Assembly (NCBI GenBank): GCA_029339505.1
Contig: JAQISU010000346.1
Location: forward strand, 755,001-819,000
Reading direction: 5' to 3'
DNA length: 64,000 nucleotides
Source: Unio delphinus
Lineage: Eukaryota; Mollusca; Bivalvia; Unionida; Unionidae
Position numbers and translations under genes: made by a program. How positions within the stretch are numbered: position 1 is the stretch's first letter; each line of letters starts with the position of its first letter. The notes below the pieces were generated by a model. The model searched no databases. It was given only the letters and a program-made list of their open reading frames with translations, and was not told the DNA's origin. This document shows positions 26,520 through 36,119 of this stretch, in pieces.

Positions 26520-28100
26520 AAATCTGTCTGTCTGTTGTGGAAATTAAATACAAACTAATTGGTATAACATCTGTCTATCCTGGAAATTAAATACGTACTA
26601 CTTTGCATAACATATGTCTGTCTATCTTGGAAATTAAATACGTACCACTTTGTATAACGTAGCTTCTCGTGGGTCGGTGGTTCTTTCCGGGGTTTTTCCC
26701 GGGTTCATCCTCCACCATTATTACTCGCCGCCATGTATAACATAGCGTGTGCTGAAAAATGGCGTTAAAACCTACAACAACAACATCAACTTTATATACC
26801 ATCTGTCTGTCTATCTTGGAAATTAAATACGTTCTACTTTGTATAACATCTGTCTGTCTTGGAAATTAAATACGTTCTACTTTGCATAACATCTGTCTGT
26901 CTGTCTGTCTGTCTTGGAAATTAAATACGTTCTACTTTGCATAAAATGTGTCTGTCTTGGAAATTAAATACGTTCTACTTTGCATAACATCTGTCTGTCT
27001 GTCTTCAAAAGAAAACATAACATGTCTGTCTGTCTTTAAAATAAAATACGTTCTACTTTGCATGGCATCTGTCTGTCTGTCTTGGAAATTAAATACATTG
27101 TACTTTGTATAACATCTGTCTGACTTGGAAATTAAATACGTTATACTTTGCATAACATCTGTCTGTCTGTCTGTCTTGGAAATTAAATACGTTCTACTTT
27201 GCATAACATATGTCTGTCTGTCTTTAAAAGAAAATATAACATCTGTCTGTCTGTCTTTAAAATAAAATACGTTCTACTTTGCATGGCATCTGTTTGTCTG
27301 TCTTGGAAATTAAATACGTTCTACTTTCCATAACATCTGTCTGTCTTTAAAAGAAAATATAACATCTGTCTGTCTGTCTTTAAAAGAAAATATAACATCT
27401 GTCTGTCTGTCTTTAAAAGAAAATACGTTCTACTTTGCTTAACATCTGTCTGTCTGTCTTGGAAATTAAATACGTTCTACTTTGCATAACATATGTCTGT
27501 CTTTAAAAGAAAATATAACATCTGTCTGTCTGTCTTTAAAATAAAATACGTTCTACTTTGCATGGCATCTGTTTGTCTGTCTTGGAAATTAAATACGTTC
27601 TACTTTCCATAACATCTGTCTGTCTTTAAAAGAAAATATAACATCTGTCTGTCTGTCCGTCTTTTAAAAAAAATAACATCTGTCTGTCTGTCTTTAAAAG
27701 AAAATACGTTCTACTTTGCATAACATCTGTCTGTCTGTCTTGGAAATTAAATACGTTCTACTTTACATTACATTTGTCTGTCTCGGAAATTAAATACGTA
27801 TTAATTTGTATAACATTTGTCTATCTTGGAAAATAAATACGGATTAATTTGTATAACATCTGTCTGTCTATCTTGGAAATAAAATACGTATTAATTTGTA
27901 TAACATCTGTCTATCTTGGAAATTAAATACGTACTAATTTGTATAACATCTGTCTATCTTGGAAATTAAATACGTTTTAATTTGTATAGCATCTGTCTAT
28001 CTTGGAAATTAAATACGTACTAATTTGTATAACATCTGTCTATCTTGGAAATTAAATACGTTTTAATTTGTATAACATCTGTCTGTCTATCTTGGACAAT
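26520..28100. repeat. Irregular minisatellite built on TCTGTCTGTCTTGGAAATTA
   Basis: Units of about 38-50 bases combine a variable (TCTG)n part, TTGGAAATTAAATACGTTCT or TTTAAAAGAAAATA, and ACTTTGCATAACA. Two subfamilies alternate in blocks. A copy of an unrelated dispersed repeat (26660-26790) sits inside the array. Confidence 0.88.
26660..26790 (+). repeat. Dispersed repeat family, copy A
   Basis: Contains GGTTCTTTCCGGGGTTTTTC, CTCCACCATTATTACTCGCC and TGCTGAAAAATGGCGTTAAA. The same order of blocks is found at 28530-28660 and, inverted, at 49298-49475. It is probably a SINE-like repeat common in this genome. Confidence 0.7.
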
Positions 28101-28529
28101 ATTACATACCAGCAATTGATGAAACCAATCAACGGAATGTCACTCAAACTTGCAAAGTGCTAACAAACTACTTTTTCTGTTGAAACACCGTTGTTTTGTA
28201 AACTCATAGCTCGCATCAATTTCGCACTAACTGTAAATGCAAGGAACAACAACGTTTATGCACTCGAAAAACAGGTTTTGTTTTCTTCTTCTGTAAAGTG
28301 GCATCGAACATTTTCAGTTTCTTTCAGGTTTAATGCGCAAAGATTATCGAAAGACAGAAGTCGAGCCAATACAAGGCCAAGGGGATTGTTGCCAAGCTAT
28401 TACAGCCGTCTGCAAGTATTAGATCTCCTTCTTTCACAGAAAACACGAGTGGAAGAGCGGTTTAATGCTATCGTCTGTAGATATTACTCACATGTCACCT
28501 AAGTCTGCTTGAGTTTCAGTCTCCGTTAG

Positions 28530-28660
28530 ACCAATATGGGTATATGAGAAAACTTGTCAGTAGCTTCCCGTTTATCGGTTGTTCAAATACACTGGTCGCC
28601 TGCCATGTGCTAAAAAATGGCGTTACATCCAATAAAACCAAAAGAAACAAAACCCTTCTC
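28530..28660 (+). repeat. Dispersed repeat family, copy B
   Basis: Starts CCAATATGGGTATATGAGAA and ends GTGCTAAAAAATGGCGTTA with internal losses, matching the copies at 26660 and 49298. Confidence 0.6.
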
Positions 28661-29439
28661 TTACTCCTCTCTACAATAATTACAAGCGTAAGCACTAGTG
28701 TATTCCTGAAGCTCTGCCCGTACACACAGACTCGGACAACTATTACACTAGTTCTAAAATTAGTACCCCTCCCGTACTCCTAGCTCGTCGACGAGGTACT
28801 AACTGAATACTGTCAATGGAGCAAGCTTTTTCTAACCTAATATCAACAATTTGAACATGTTCCTTGCGTATAATGAAATAAATTGAGTTGTCCTCTTATT
28901 TAATACCGGAAGTATCGCAAACCGTTGTAAATAGTTGTAAAATCTCGTTTGCTTTTCTTATTACAACCTTTGTTTGAACACGTAAGATAAAAAAAATTCT
29001 TTTTCCCTGACAACGTATTTGGCTTATTACATTTCTTTCAAATTAAGTTTCTGAAAATATCCATACACTATTACAATACACACTTTTTACTATCTTGGAT
29101 TGTTGCATTTGGGCAACTGATAAAACTAATAAGGTTTCTAAATTGAAAAAGAATTGCCCCAAAAATTCAAAAAAATTTGATATTTTCATATATTTTTATA
29201 TTAGATTTGTTGCTGGTTTGTGATCATATTCCATTGCAAAAGACTGCATGATGTACAAATTACACTAATTGCTAATTGCATTTTACTTGATTATATCTTA
29301 TCTCTACAAACCGTTAACATAACATACATTGTTTTTCAAAACATATCGTTTCTTTCCACGATCTCTCTTCCTATTTCGATAAATAGCTTGGTGTATTGAG
29401 GAAACTAAAATCCTTGTTTAGTGAATAATTTTTGCCTGA

Positions 29440-29497
<58 letters not shown>

Positions 29498-31817
29498 AAT
29501 ATATGATTCACAGACAGATTTTCATCTTTACTCGATTGCATGATTACTAAAGAACTTTTATCGATACAGTTAAAGTCATCAAATCCCAACTGCCCAGGCG
29601 ACATCTGTTTGGTTCAGATATGCGGATAGATGATGTAAATTCGATTTCAATCAAATGGCAGTTCGGATATTACAAGTTCGAACATAGCATCTTTTTATAT
29701 TGTACATTGTATCATGTCGAATGGGATGTTGAAAATTCCCAAACGAGTACTTTCTATGTCCTTGATTCCTTTGTTCTAGAGTAATATTCTAACTCTAAAT
29801 GATTTTTTAAAAAAAAGGATTCGTAGTTTATTTTTACACAGAAACTAACAAGCAAATATGATTTATAAATTCATGAAAAATGAAATAAGCCATATGACCA
29901 AACAGTCGTTTGTTTTTTTTAATTATAATGAAATAGTGTCATTAGGAATGCATAGACGAAGAATAATTAATAAACGAAGAATATACCAATCGGCCGAGGT
30001 GGATATCTGTCAATCAGCTCTCGAATAAAAGAAATTCCTATTGACGGTTACCGAATGGACAACCAGCTACGTGTGAATCGTTGCATAATCGCGAGGCTGG
30101 ACCAAAAGCTTGTCCGACCAAGTACGACTGTCACTGATAGAATGAATTTTCAATTTAACATTTATCAATTCAGCTTTTTGAACATTGTGTATATTTATAC
30201 CGTGTGCTTATTTTTCGTCCGTATTTGAGGGTTGTGAATGAATACACTTTTTGCCTACCCACCTTTAGTCAGGACTATAAGCACTAAACTGTTAACTAAA
30301 ATTTGAGTTCACGGCCTAACCTAATTTACGAATTAGTGGAATTCTGCATTTGATTTCCATAACATTCTAATACGCTGGTAATTTGTATACAGGACATTTT
30401 ATAAACAAATATTTTATTCATGTTTCAAATCATAGTTTGCAGTTGTTCTCATATATAATTCGACATGAATTGTTTTACTTCTTCATTGAGATTACTAAAC
30501 TGATCATTGACTGGGTTAGCCTATTATACGATCTTTTATGAATCTATTTAAAGACACTGTAGAGTGCACCATAGGTATTACAGAACATCAAATACTATTG
30601 GTATATCAGGACATTCAAGACTATTGAAATTCATTCGGAACATTCAATACTTTGGACTTGTACCTACATAATTCAATTTACATTTATGTGTCTTTAGAAT
30701 TTTCACTTTGTAAACATGGGAAATACATTGTTTGTTGAATTTTACTTAAATTGGTTTCACGTCCTTTTTGTTATTTTTTAATACCTGGAGCCGTAACAGT
30801 TTTCGTCAAAATTACATTCAACTTTCACAAGAGAATTTTAAAAAAAAATTATTTTATATAACCGTTGGGAGATTTTCAAAACTACTAACGACGGTCTTAA
30901 TGAAACTGAATACATACGAGAAAAAACGCGTATCTTTCTCCTTCTTGTGAGGGCCAATTTACTTTTCATATAATTGAGCCGTCATTGTCTCATCATCATC
31001 TTCAGTCTATTTTCAAAATATCGCAGTGTCCATAACAATTAGTGACATGAAATTGAAACCTTCATTGGAGAAAAATAATTTTGAGTTATTTTATTATGTA
31101 TGCCTCTGATACATCCATTGGGACAAACCAAATAGCGGTGTAAATTTCACAGAAATTAATGATTTCTACAAAACGTATCGTAAAATACCCATACCGCACG
31201 GCCATTTCCGTCAAGCCGTGAAATAACCTCCTCTCGACTTTACGGAAAAGGAAGACATTGTTCCGATTGATCCCGTGTGTATTGCAGCCATGATAACAAA
31301 TTGGAAGAATCGACCATGCGTCAAATTCGATGTACTTAACATTTGAGTGGGGGAAAACAAGTATGTGCACTATATAACCTACGATAAAACATAAAACACG
31401 TTTACCGTGTACCTTTGATAGAAGTAAACGCACACTTTCTGAACAAACAACATTATATGCTTTGCCGCCTTTTCTCGAGTTAAATGTCTCTGAAATGAAT
31501 TTAAGATACATGATGACCCTAATCGTCTTTTTTTCTACCAGATATGCTCACGATAGTTTAACCTTTCGAAGAGGAAAAACGAAAAATGAAATGGTAGACG
31601 TGAACAGATTGGTTCTTGTAAAAGTTGAAAGCACTGATAGAAGTTTTGAAAAGTCTGAAAGAGCAATCCATCTCATGTGGCTGTTAATAGCCCGATTTCC
31701 AAATAATAAGCAGGGTATTTAGTCAGTGTTCACCCAGATTTGTACCCACTACATTAATAATTGTAGTCGCCTGATTTCTCAACAATAGCTCATTAAATAG
31801 ACCCGGTTGATATTTGA
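28661..31817. other. Host DNA with an (ATT)n tract
   Basis: (ATT)n at 29442-29496. The rest is AT-rich and unrecognised. The longest frame (31086-31511, minus, 141 aa) has no domain I recognise. Confidence 0.5.
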
Positions 31818-31822
31818 CCCGT
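31818..31822. repeat. Target-site duplication, left
   Basis: CCCGT directly before the AG terminus is matched by CCCGT at 47047-47051 directly after the right terminus. The known family makes 6-bp duplications; here the sixth base differs (left ACCCGT, right CCCGTA). Confidence 0.75.
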
Positions 31823-32152
31823 AGCAGCAGAGAGGGTGAGCCGGACAACATTTTTAGACAAGTATTCACTGAAATCACGCTTAAAATCAATGAAACCAAT
31901 GACATCAGACCCAAAAGTCAATGACATCAGGTCCCAAATGTGTGTGTGAATCATGGATTAGGTCCAAAAAAAAAATTATGAAAAAATCAATGAAATTAAT
32001 GAAATCAAAAACTTTTCAACTATTACATTTTTTGGGAAAAAGGGACTACAACGTCGTTGTCACTACCCTCTCTGCTGCTAGAACTTTCAGTTGGGGTTAA
32101 CCGAATATTTGATCCAGTCCGATACGATATCGTGTTCGAGGGTCATGTAAAT
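31823..32152 (+). repeat. Left terminal inverted repeat of the Polinton
   Basis: Starts AGCAGCAGAGAGGGTGAG and matches the right repeat in inverted orientation. Its inner end at 32097-32152 is a near-identical non-coding copy of the last 56 bases of the ATPase gene (one mismatch). The left copy has about 11 extra bases between 32080 and 32096. A second, inverted copy of the terminal motif (ACCCTCTCTGCTGCT) lies inside at 32065-32079. Confidence 0.93.
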
Positions 32153-32163
32153 CACTACGACGA

Positions 32164-32180
32164 AAATCCCCTTAGGATTT
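32164..32180 (-). terminator. Mini-hairpin at the end of the minor capsid gene
   Basis: AAATCC and GGATTT form a 6-bp stem with a 5-base loop that includes the TAA stop of the minor capsid gene. It belongs to the set of intergenic hairpins in this element. A role in 3'-end formation is inference. Confidence 0.4.
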
Positions 32181-33524
32181 CACAAACAGACTAATTTGTA
32201 AAACCTCCTCTTGTAAATCAATCAGATTATTGGACTGGTCAGTGAGTTTGAAATTAATTCTGGTTAATGAATTATTATGATATCGCATATAGACTGGATT
32301 CACCGGGGATTCAATTATTAAAAACCCTGGAGGGGCTGTTAGTGCAAATGAATACAAAATATATCCTTGCTGAGCTTGATTTGATCGTTCTAGATTAATT
32401 TGATAGCTTCCTTCGATCACATCACATACTAAATTGAGCGCAATCACCGTTGAAATATTCACATTGAACGGAGCAATATGCCTGCCACCACCATCTGGGT
32501 CATTATTATGGGTCAGGATTTTTATTGTTTTTTTCCATGCATCATGAATTATTTTAAAACCATCATCGATGGCATCACTGAGAGATTTTTGTAGTTCTAA
32601 GAGATTATACCCTGGTAGTTTGAACGCATGAATATCTTCTACGCGTATATTATACTTCGTTGCAAATTCTGTTCTCGTTATAGGATTACTGTCACCTAAT
32701 ACCACTTGAATGATTTGCAAATGAAATGTTTCCATGTCATTGATGATTTTGTTGCATGTTTCTACGACGCTGATAAATTCATCTCGGGTGAGAGAGCCAG
32801 ATTTAAGAGATATTAACAGCAGCGAAAAATCATTATTCATTGCTGTGAAATTTTCATCGATGATATCTTGTCGAGTTGCGTGATATATTGGGTTGTTGTA
32901 CTTTTTCACTACAGTGAAAACTATCAATTCCTTGTATTCTTTATAACTTTTTACTGGATTATCAGATTTTGTCCTGTCTGTGATATAATCGGTTTTTTGT
33001 GGTTCTGGTAATTTAACGGTTTTTCCACCGGGTGGTAATTCAGGCCATCCTAGTACGGTTCTAATAGAACTTTGATAGATATCTACGACGTATCCTTCTG
33101 TGCTTATTTCAATGGCAGATGATAGTGTCGGCACATGAACTGTTATAGCTATTTTTGACTCTACTCCAGTAATCGATTTTATTCTACGCGCGAATTCATC
33201 ATTGATTTGTTCAATTTGATATGATCCGGTTGGTATGGAAACAACATTCCAGTCTGGGGTACCGTCGGGTTTATTCTTATTTGCAAATACCAGTGAATTA
33301 TTCGGTTGTTGACCACCAAATGGTTTTGACCTAATATTTGGCCAACTGTGGTATACTCGTAATTTTGCTAGCGCTATCTCCTTCACTGGGACTGGAGAGG
33401 GGAAATTCACACTGAATTCTGGATTCGTTGAGGTTATTGAGATCATGCTTGTTTGTACTGGGTTTGTGTTCTCCACTATTTGTTGAAGTAATTCCATCTG
33501 TGTTGTCATTGTTATTATACTCAT
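32172..33524 (-). CDS. Penton-like minor capsid protein (Polinton mCP)
   Basis: This 450-aa protein should form the five-fold vertex (penton) of the virion. The N-terminal part has the family's NFPSPVPVKEIALAKLRVYH and SWPNI stretch (about residues 38-64) and IPTGSYQIEQINDEF (about 97-111). The C-terminal part has the conserved LVCDVIEGSYQINLERS, a hydrophobic strand with LYSFALTAPPGF, and INFKLTDQSNNLIDLQEE near the end. A central section of about 150 residues (about 190-340) looks inserted relative to short relatives. The first ATG overlaps the 214-aa gene by 194 nt. An inner ATG (residue 27, 33446) would shorten but not remove the overlap. Confidence 0.85.
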   Translation of the reverse strand: MSIITMTTQMELLQQIVENTNPVQTSMISITSTNPEFSVNFPSPVPVKEIALAKLRVYHSWPNIRSKPFGGQQPNNSLVFANKNKPDGTPDWNVVSIPTGSYQIEQINDEFARRIKSITGVESKIAITVHVPTLSSAIEISTEGYVVDIYQSSIRTVLGWPELPPGGKTVKLPEPQKTDYITDRTKSDNPVKSYKEYKELIVFTVVKKYNNPIYHATRQDIIDENFTAMNNDFSLLLISLKSGSLTRDEFISVVETCNKIINDMETFHLQIIQVVLGDSNPITRTEFATKYNIRVEDIHAFKLPGYNLLELQKSLSDAIDDGFKIIHDAWKKTIKILTHNNDPDGGGRHIAPFNVNISTVIALNLVCDVIEGSYQINLERSNQAQQGYILYSFALTAPPGFLIIESPVNPVYMRYHNNSLTRINFKLTDQSNNLIDLQEEVLQISLFVKS

Positions 33525-33975
33525 GATGTATTTCTAATTTTGACATCGCAGAATCATATATATCTACCATCGCTGAAAACTCACTCTCTGATATAATTGT
33601 ATCATCGAGAGATGACGATATCAATGAGGATAATTGCGAGTATGCAGTAGACACAACATGAAATTGAATTATGTAGTCTTGTAGTTTCCGTTGGCTGCAT
33701 GAGGATATTTTTTTTGTGATTATTGAAATTATTCCAGCGATTGTTGTTGCCGCAGAAATGCAAATTGGAACAGCTATCGGAGCCATCATTGTCACTGAAG
33801 ACAGTATAATACCAGCTCCGGTGATTACACCACTCACAGCGTACACAGTAACATCAATTGCGGTAATTCTCCTGCGATATTTTTTAATTTTCAATTCATA
33901 CTCCTCAGACAAGGTTTTGAGTCTAGTTTGATACTCTCTGACCTGATCATAGCGATATTGCGATGATGAAATCAT
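33331..33975 (-). CDS. Two-helix membrane protein, Polinton-conserved
   Basis: A 214-aa protein with a charged helical N-terminus (1-37), two hydrophobic segments (about 39-61 and 64-86, rich in G, A and I), and a C-terminal helix with SSLISSSLDDTIISESEF. That layout, including a D-x-x-IS-ExEF pattern followed by a short helix, is common to a protein of unknown function in invertebrate Polintons. It probably sits in a membrane, perhaps an internal virion membrane or an entry or exit step. Its last 60 or so residues overlap the minor capsid gene in another frame and look unconserved. Confidence 0.65.
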   Translation of the reverse strand: MISSSQYRYDQVREYQTRLKTLSEEYELKIKKYRRRITAIDVTVYAVSGVITGAGIILSSVTMMAPIAVPICISAATTIAGIISIITKKISSCSQRKLQDYIIQFHVVSTAYSQLSSLISSSLDDTIISESEFSAMVDIYDSAMSKLEIHHEYNNNDNTDGITSTNSGEHKPSTNKHDLNNLNESRIQCEFPLSSPSEGDSASKITSIPQLAKY

Positions 33976-34020
33976 TTTTTATTTTAAATACGCTAGCGTT
34001 TTCAATTGAAACCGTTAGTG

Positions 34021-34037
34021 AAATTGCTTTGCAATTT
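34021..34037 (-). terminator. Mini-hairpin between fibre-like and membrane-protein genes
   Basis: AAATTGC-TTT-GCAATTT is a 7-bp stem with a 3-base loop. It lies one base beyond the stop of the 340-aa gene. Two more palindromes, CGCTAGCG (33991-33998) and TTCAATTGAA (34001-34010), follow toward the next start. Confidence 0.45.
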
Positions 34038-35060
34038 TCAACTTAAATCCGCTACGAATTCCACATACCACGTTGTTGTAACCCTAACCAAATTTTTATC
34101 AGTAGCTATTAACGTGAACTGTTCAGTTGTATCCTTGTCGATGATCGTTGAAATCGTATTATTGACCCCGGATGAACTGGACGATGAAATATTAAATTGA
34201 GTCGTTCTCACTATTGTTAATCGATAAATACCCTTAACTGTTGCAGTGATGTCTAATTTGTTGTTTTCAGGTGTCCACACAAATGATCCGTGTTTGATTG
34301 TGTATACTACGTTGTTGGTTTTCTCATGAGGAATTTTTGTTTTTTCAATGACTGTTATCATCCTCGTTGCATCCTCTTTGACGGCTTCGATGAAAGTTTT
34401 CGTCTGATCGATGGATTTTTTAATATCAGGGAGTTTTAGTTCAATTTTATCGAATGTAGTTCCAATAAATTTATCAATGATATTTCTACGAAATGCGGTA
34501 AACTGTTTTATGTGTTCTTCGGTTTTAGATTGAAGTGTTGCTAGTTCTAACGCAGAATCGTTGAGAGTTTTAAATTGATCTGTAATCGTCGAAAAAAGTA
34601 CACCCGGTTTGAGTTTACCCTGATCGGAAAATAACGCGATAGTATCCTCGATTGCATTTTGTTGTTTAACTAAAATATCATCCAGAGAAATATTACTGGT
34701 TTTCAATTTACCCTGATCGGAAAATAACGCAACGGTGTTCTCGATTGCATTTTGTTGTTTAACTAAAATATCATCCAGAGAAATATTACTGGTTTTCAAT
34801 TTACCCTGATCGGAAAATAACGCGATAGTATCCTCGATTGCGTTTTGTTGTTTAACCAAAATATCATCCAGAGAAATATTACTGGATTTCAATTTACCCT
34901 GTTTGTCTTGAAATACAACTATTTCATTCGGGTCAACACTTGTTAAGTTCAACGTCTCAGCGATTTCATCTTTAATTTTTTTTTGTATATCCTTGATAGA
35001 ATCAGGAGTTGCAGTGTCATCGGGTTTGGGTTTCAGAGGTCTTCCCCAAATATCAATCAT
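34038..35060 (-). CDS. Fibre-like virion protein with shaft repeats
   Basis: A 340-aa protein with a short N-terminal peptide (MIDIWGRPLKPK), three near-identical units of about 32 residues at about 58-155 (containing NAIEDTIALFSDQGKLK and SNISLDDILVKQQ), a helical linker (about 160-245), and a beta-rich C-terminal domain (about 248-340: VVYTIKHGSFVWTPENNK and later strands). This N-peptide, repeated shaft and beta-head plan is that of trimeric viral fibres. The gene lies between the protease and penton genes. The function is inferred from layout, not from a recognised family. The DNA of the repeats is also nearly identical, so unit number can change easily. Confidence 0.55.
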   Translation of the reverse strand: MIDIWGRPLKPKPDDTATPDSIKDIQKKIKDEIAETLNLTSVDPNEIVVFQDKQGKLKSSNISLDDILVKQQNAIEDTIALFSDQGKLKTSNISLDDILVKQQNAIENTVALFSDQGKLKTSNISLDDILVKQQNAIEDTIALFSDQGKLKPGVLFSTITDQFKTLNDSALELATLQSKTEEHIKQFTAFRRNIIDKFIGTTFDKIELKLPDIKKSIDQTKTFIEAVKEDATRMITVIEKTKIPHEKTNNVVYTIKHGSFVWTPENNKLDITATVKGIYRLTIVRTTQFNISSSSSSGVNNTISTIIDKDTTEQFTLIATDKNLVRVTTTWYVEFVADLS

Positions 35061-35066
35061 GATATT

Positions 35067-35504
35067 TTATATATCTCTCTCTAAAAAGCGATTACTAGTG
35101 TAGTCATTTACGACAATGTGTGGTGGTTTTCCCCTTGGGTTACCCAAGGAGTTAGAAATAGCGTCAAGGACATTTAATACTTCACTGCCGCATATTGGTG
35201 GGTCATTGATTTGTTGTGTTGGTAGCGTAGAATACCAAGTCTTCATTGGAAGGGTTTTTATATACCGCATAAACTCTTTTGGTGGGGCTAATCCATATGA
35301 ATCAAAATAGACAATCCCACGTGGATCAATAGCGTATGCAACCCAGTGAGTTCCAGGTCCGGTGCTGTTATCGAGATTAATAATACCTGTTTCAGTTTTG
35401 TTTGGTTGATGTGGTAATTGATCTTTCATAAAAACACCTCTGAAATTTTTAATCACTAGTTTTTTAGCAGCATCCATTAAATCAAAATTGGACATTGGAA
35501 CCAT
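35067..35504 (-). CDS. Adenain-like cysteine protease
   Basis: This maturation protease would cut capsid and core precursors. The catalytic pattern of the adenovirus protease family is visible: His in GTHWVAYAID, Asp in YFDSYG, a QQ pair before NDPP, and Cys in PPICGSEVLNVLDAI, in the correct order and spacing. I start it at 35504 (MVPMSNFDL) or 35495 (MSNFDL), giving 145 or 142 aa. A longer open frame reaches 35621, but only by running through the repeat-coding end of the upstream gene in another frame. It begins just after that gene's stop (35516). Confidence 0.85.
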   Translation of the reverse strand: MVPMSNFDLMDAAKKLVIKNFRGVFMKDQLPHQPNKTETGIINLDNSTGPGTHWVAYAIDPRGIVYFDSYGLAPPKEFMRYIKTLPMKTWYSTLPTQQINDPPICGSEVLNVLDAISNSLGNPRGKPPHIVVNDYTSNRFLERDI

Positions 35505-35515
35505 AGATTTCTGAA

Positions 35516-36055
35516 TTAATAAACCGTTCCTGGTAGTCTCAGGCCTGATCCGTGAACGGATCTCCCGCTGTACCATGAATACGGGGTTCCTGGTAGTCTT
35601 AGACCCTTTCCGCTGTACCATGAATACGGGGTTCCTGGTAGTCTTAGACCCAATCCTTGAACGGATCGTCTCTTTTTTTTATATCCTTGTCCAGTTGCCT
35701 TTTTTAGTGCCATTCCTGCTGCAGTACCAACGGCTCCTAACGCCGCTGCTTTAGCCACCGCTGGGGCTGCTGCTGCAATCAATGCTGGTATTGCAGCTAA
35801 CAATGGAAATATACCGCCTGTTTTCATCATATTTTTGATAGCAGCCGCAGAGAGAGTAATCTGAACCCCTTTTTTATCCTTGAAAGCATCATTGAAATGT
35901 TTCACCTGACGAGTTGTCAGCGATAATTTATTTTCACCACCAGTCATTTGATTAGGTTTCAACGTGATCGTGGTTCCACATTTTTTAGCCGATTCTGATT
36001 GCAATTTTTTGATTTGACCAGGAGTTAACGTAACACTAATAACACTATATGACAT
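35516..36055 (-). CDS. pX/pVI-like hydrophobic virion protein with C-terminal repeats
   Basis: A 179-aa protein. Residues 8-32 and 45-69 are an internal duplication of an LT-x-x-Q-x(n)-ITL motif seen in a conserved Polinton protein. A long Ala-rich hydrophobic segment follows (about 80-116), then a basic patch (KKKRR, 126-130) and three copies of GLRLPGTPYSWYSG (the last cut short by the stop). MTGG-E at 37-41 fits the adenain cleavage rule (M/I/L)xGG-x. A membrane-active or internal capsid role is likely by analogy with adenovirus pVI. The repeat is also near-identical in DNA (35520-35650). Confidence 0.65.
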   Translation of the reverse strand: MSYSVISVTLTPGQIKKLQSESAKKCGTTITLKPNQMTGGENKLSLTTRQVKHFNDAFKDKKGVQITLSAAAIKNMMKTGGIFPLLAAIPALIAAAAPAVAKAAALGAVGTAAGMALKKATGQGYKKKRRSVQGLGLRLPGTPYSWYSGKGLRLPGTPYSWYSGRSVHGSGLRLPGTVY

Positions 36056-36077
36056 TATATATAATTGATTGATTCTA

Positions 36078-36092
36078 AATCGTAAAACGATT
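36078..36092 (-). terminator. Intergenic mini-hairpin downstream of the major capsid gene
   Basis: AATCGT-AAA-ACGATT, a 6-bp stem with a 3-base loop. A second small stem, ATCC-TTC-GGAT, lies at 36103-36113, nearer the capsid stop. Both fall in the 64-base gap before the next gene. Confidence 0.5.
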
Positions 36093-36119
36093 CAATGGAA
36101 ATATCCTTCGGATTTTCAA

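Noticed and set aside
31086..31511. A 141-aa minus-strand frame left of the Polinton
   Set aside because: No known domain, unremarkable composition, no paired exon seen.
31818..31822. A 6-bp Polinton target duplication
   Set aside because: Only 5 bases match exactly next to both ends; the sixth differs, so I report 5.
35505..35621. Extended N-terminus of the protease
   Set aside because: It reads the repeat-coding end of the upstream gene in another frame and lacks conserved residues.
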